Part shown: positions 16,902 through 16,920 of the stretch, piece after piece | Layout: each line of letters begins with the position of its first letter | Numbering within the stretch: position 1 is the stretch's first letter | Source: RECO01 sp050485385 | GTDB lineage: Bacteria; Pseudomonadota; Alphaproteobacteria; Geminicoccales; Geminicoccaceae | DNA: 16,920 nt | Assembly (NCBI GenBank): GCA_050485385.1 | Contig: JBJHBG010000108.1 | Span: 1 to 16,920 of the forward strand | Direction of reading: 5' to 3' | Program-made: the position numbers and the translations under genes | Notes under the pieces: generated by a model | Told to the model about the DNA's origin: nothing | Databases searched by the model: none | The model's input: only the letters and a program-made list of their open reading frames with translations

Positions 16902-16920
16902 GTCCCGGGCCACGCAGACG

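Overview
The window looks like chromosomal DNA from a high-GC alphaproteobacterium, probably Rhizobiales, Rhodospirillales or a near relative. The evidence is strong G/C bias at third codon positions, Shine-Dalgarno-led genes with many 4-bp ATGA overlaps, and a glycerol ABC transporter cluster of the kind described in Rhizobium leguminosarum (GlpSTPQUV). The genus cannot be fixed from the sequence.

Left edge (1-1665), mobile DNA. The window opens in the last 41 codons of an IS630-type transposase. About 260 bp of unassigned, comparatively AT-rich DNA follow. Next comes an apparently intact IS110-family element with a DEDD/Ser recombinase (672-1622). Its roughly 250-nt GC-rich leader is full of hairpins and short repeats and is a good candidate for a bridge RNA. 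The element stops just short of the terminator of the next operon.

Middle (1663-10156, minus strand), glycerol uptake and oxidation. Transcription order is glpR (DeoR repressor), glpD (aerobic glycerol-3-phosphate dehydrogenase), glpS and glpT (two different ATPases), glpP and glpQ (permeases), glpU (DUF2160 small membrane protein), glpV (binding protein), then a strong intrinsic terminator. Glycerol kinase is not in the window. The two ATPases are complementary: GlpS has LSGGQ but lacks the switch histidine, and GlpT has the histidine but lacks LSGGQ. This predicts one working and one degenerate ATP site. A hairpin precedes glpV.

Divergent regulatory region (10157-10330). It holds a perfect 12-bp palindrome inside a parS-like 16-mer, two GAAAAT repeats one helical turn apart, and a hairpin that would enclose the start codon of the gene on the other strand.

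Right part (10331-16813, plus strand), a catabolic operon. A NitT/TauT-type ABC importer (binding protein, permease, ATPase) is translationally coupled to two short-chain dehydrogenases. A cytoplasmic polysaccharide-deacetylase-fold hydrolase follows 8 nt later, and after a 187-nt gap there is an ATZ/TRZ-type amidohydrolase. Together they suggest uptake and hydrolysis of a small cyclic amide, imide or N-heterocycle plus oxidation of an alcohol or carbonyl side group. The substrate is unknown. Two copies of an 87-bp nested palindrome (80/87 identical) bracket the amidohydrolase gene. No tRNA, rRNA or CRISPR array was seen.
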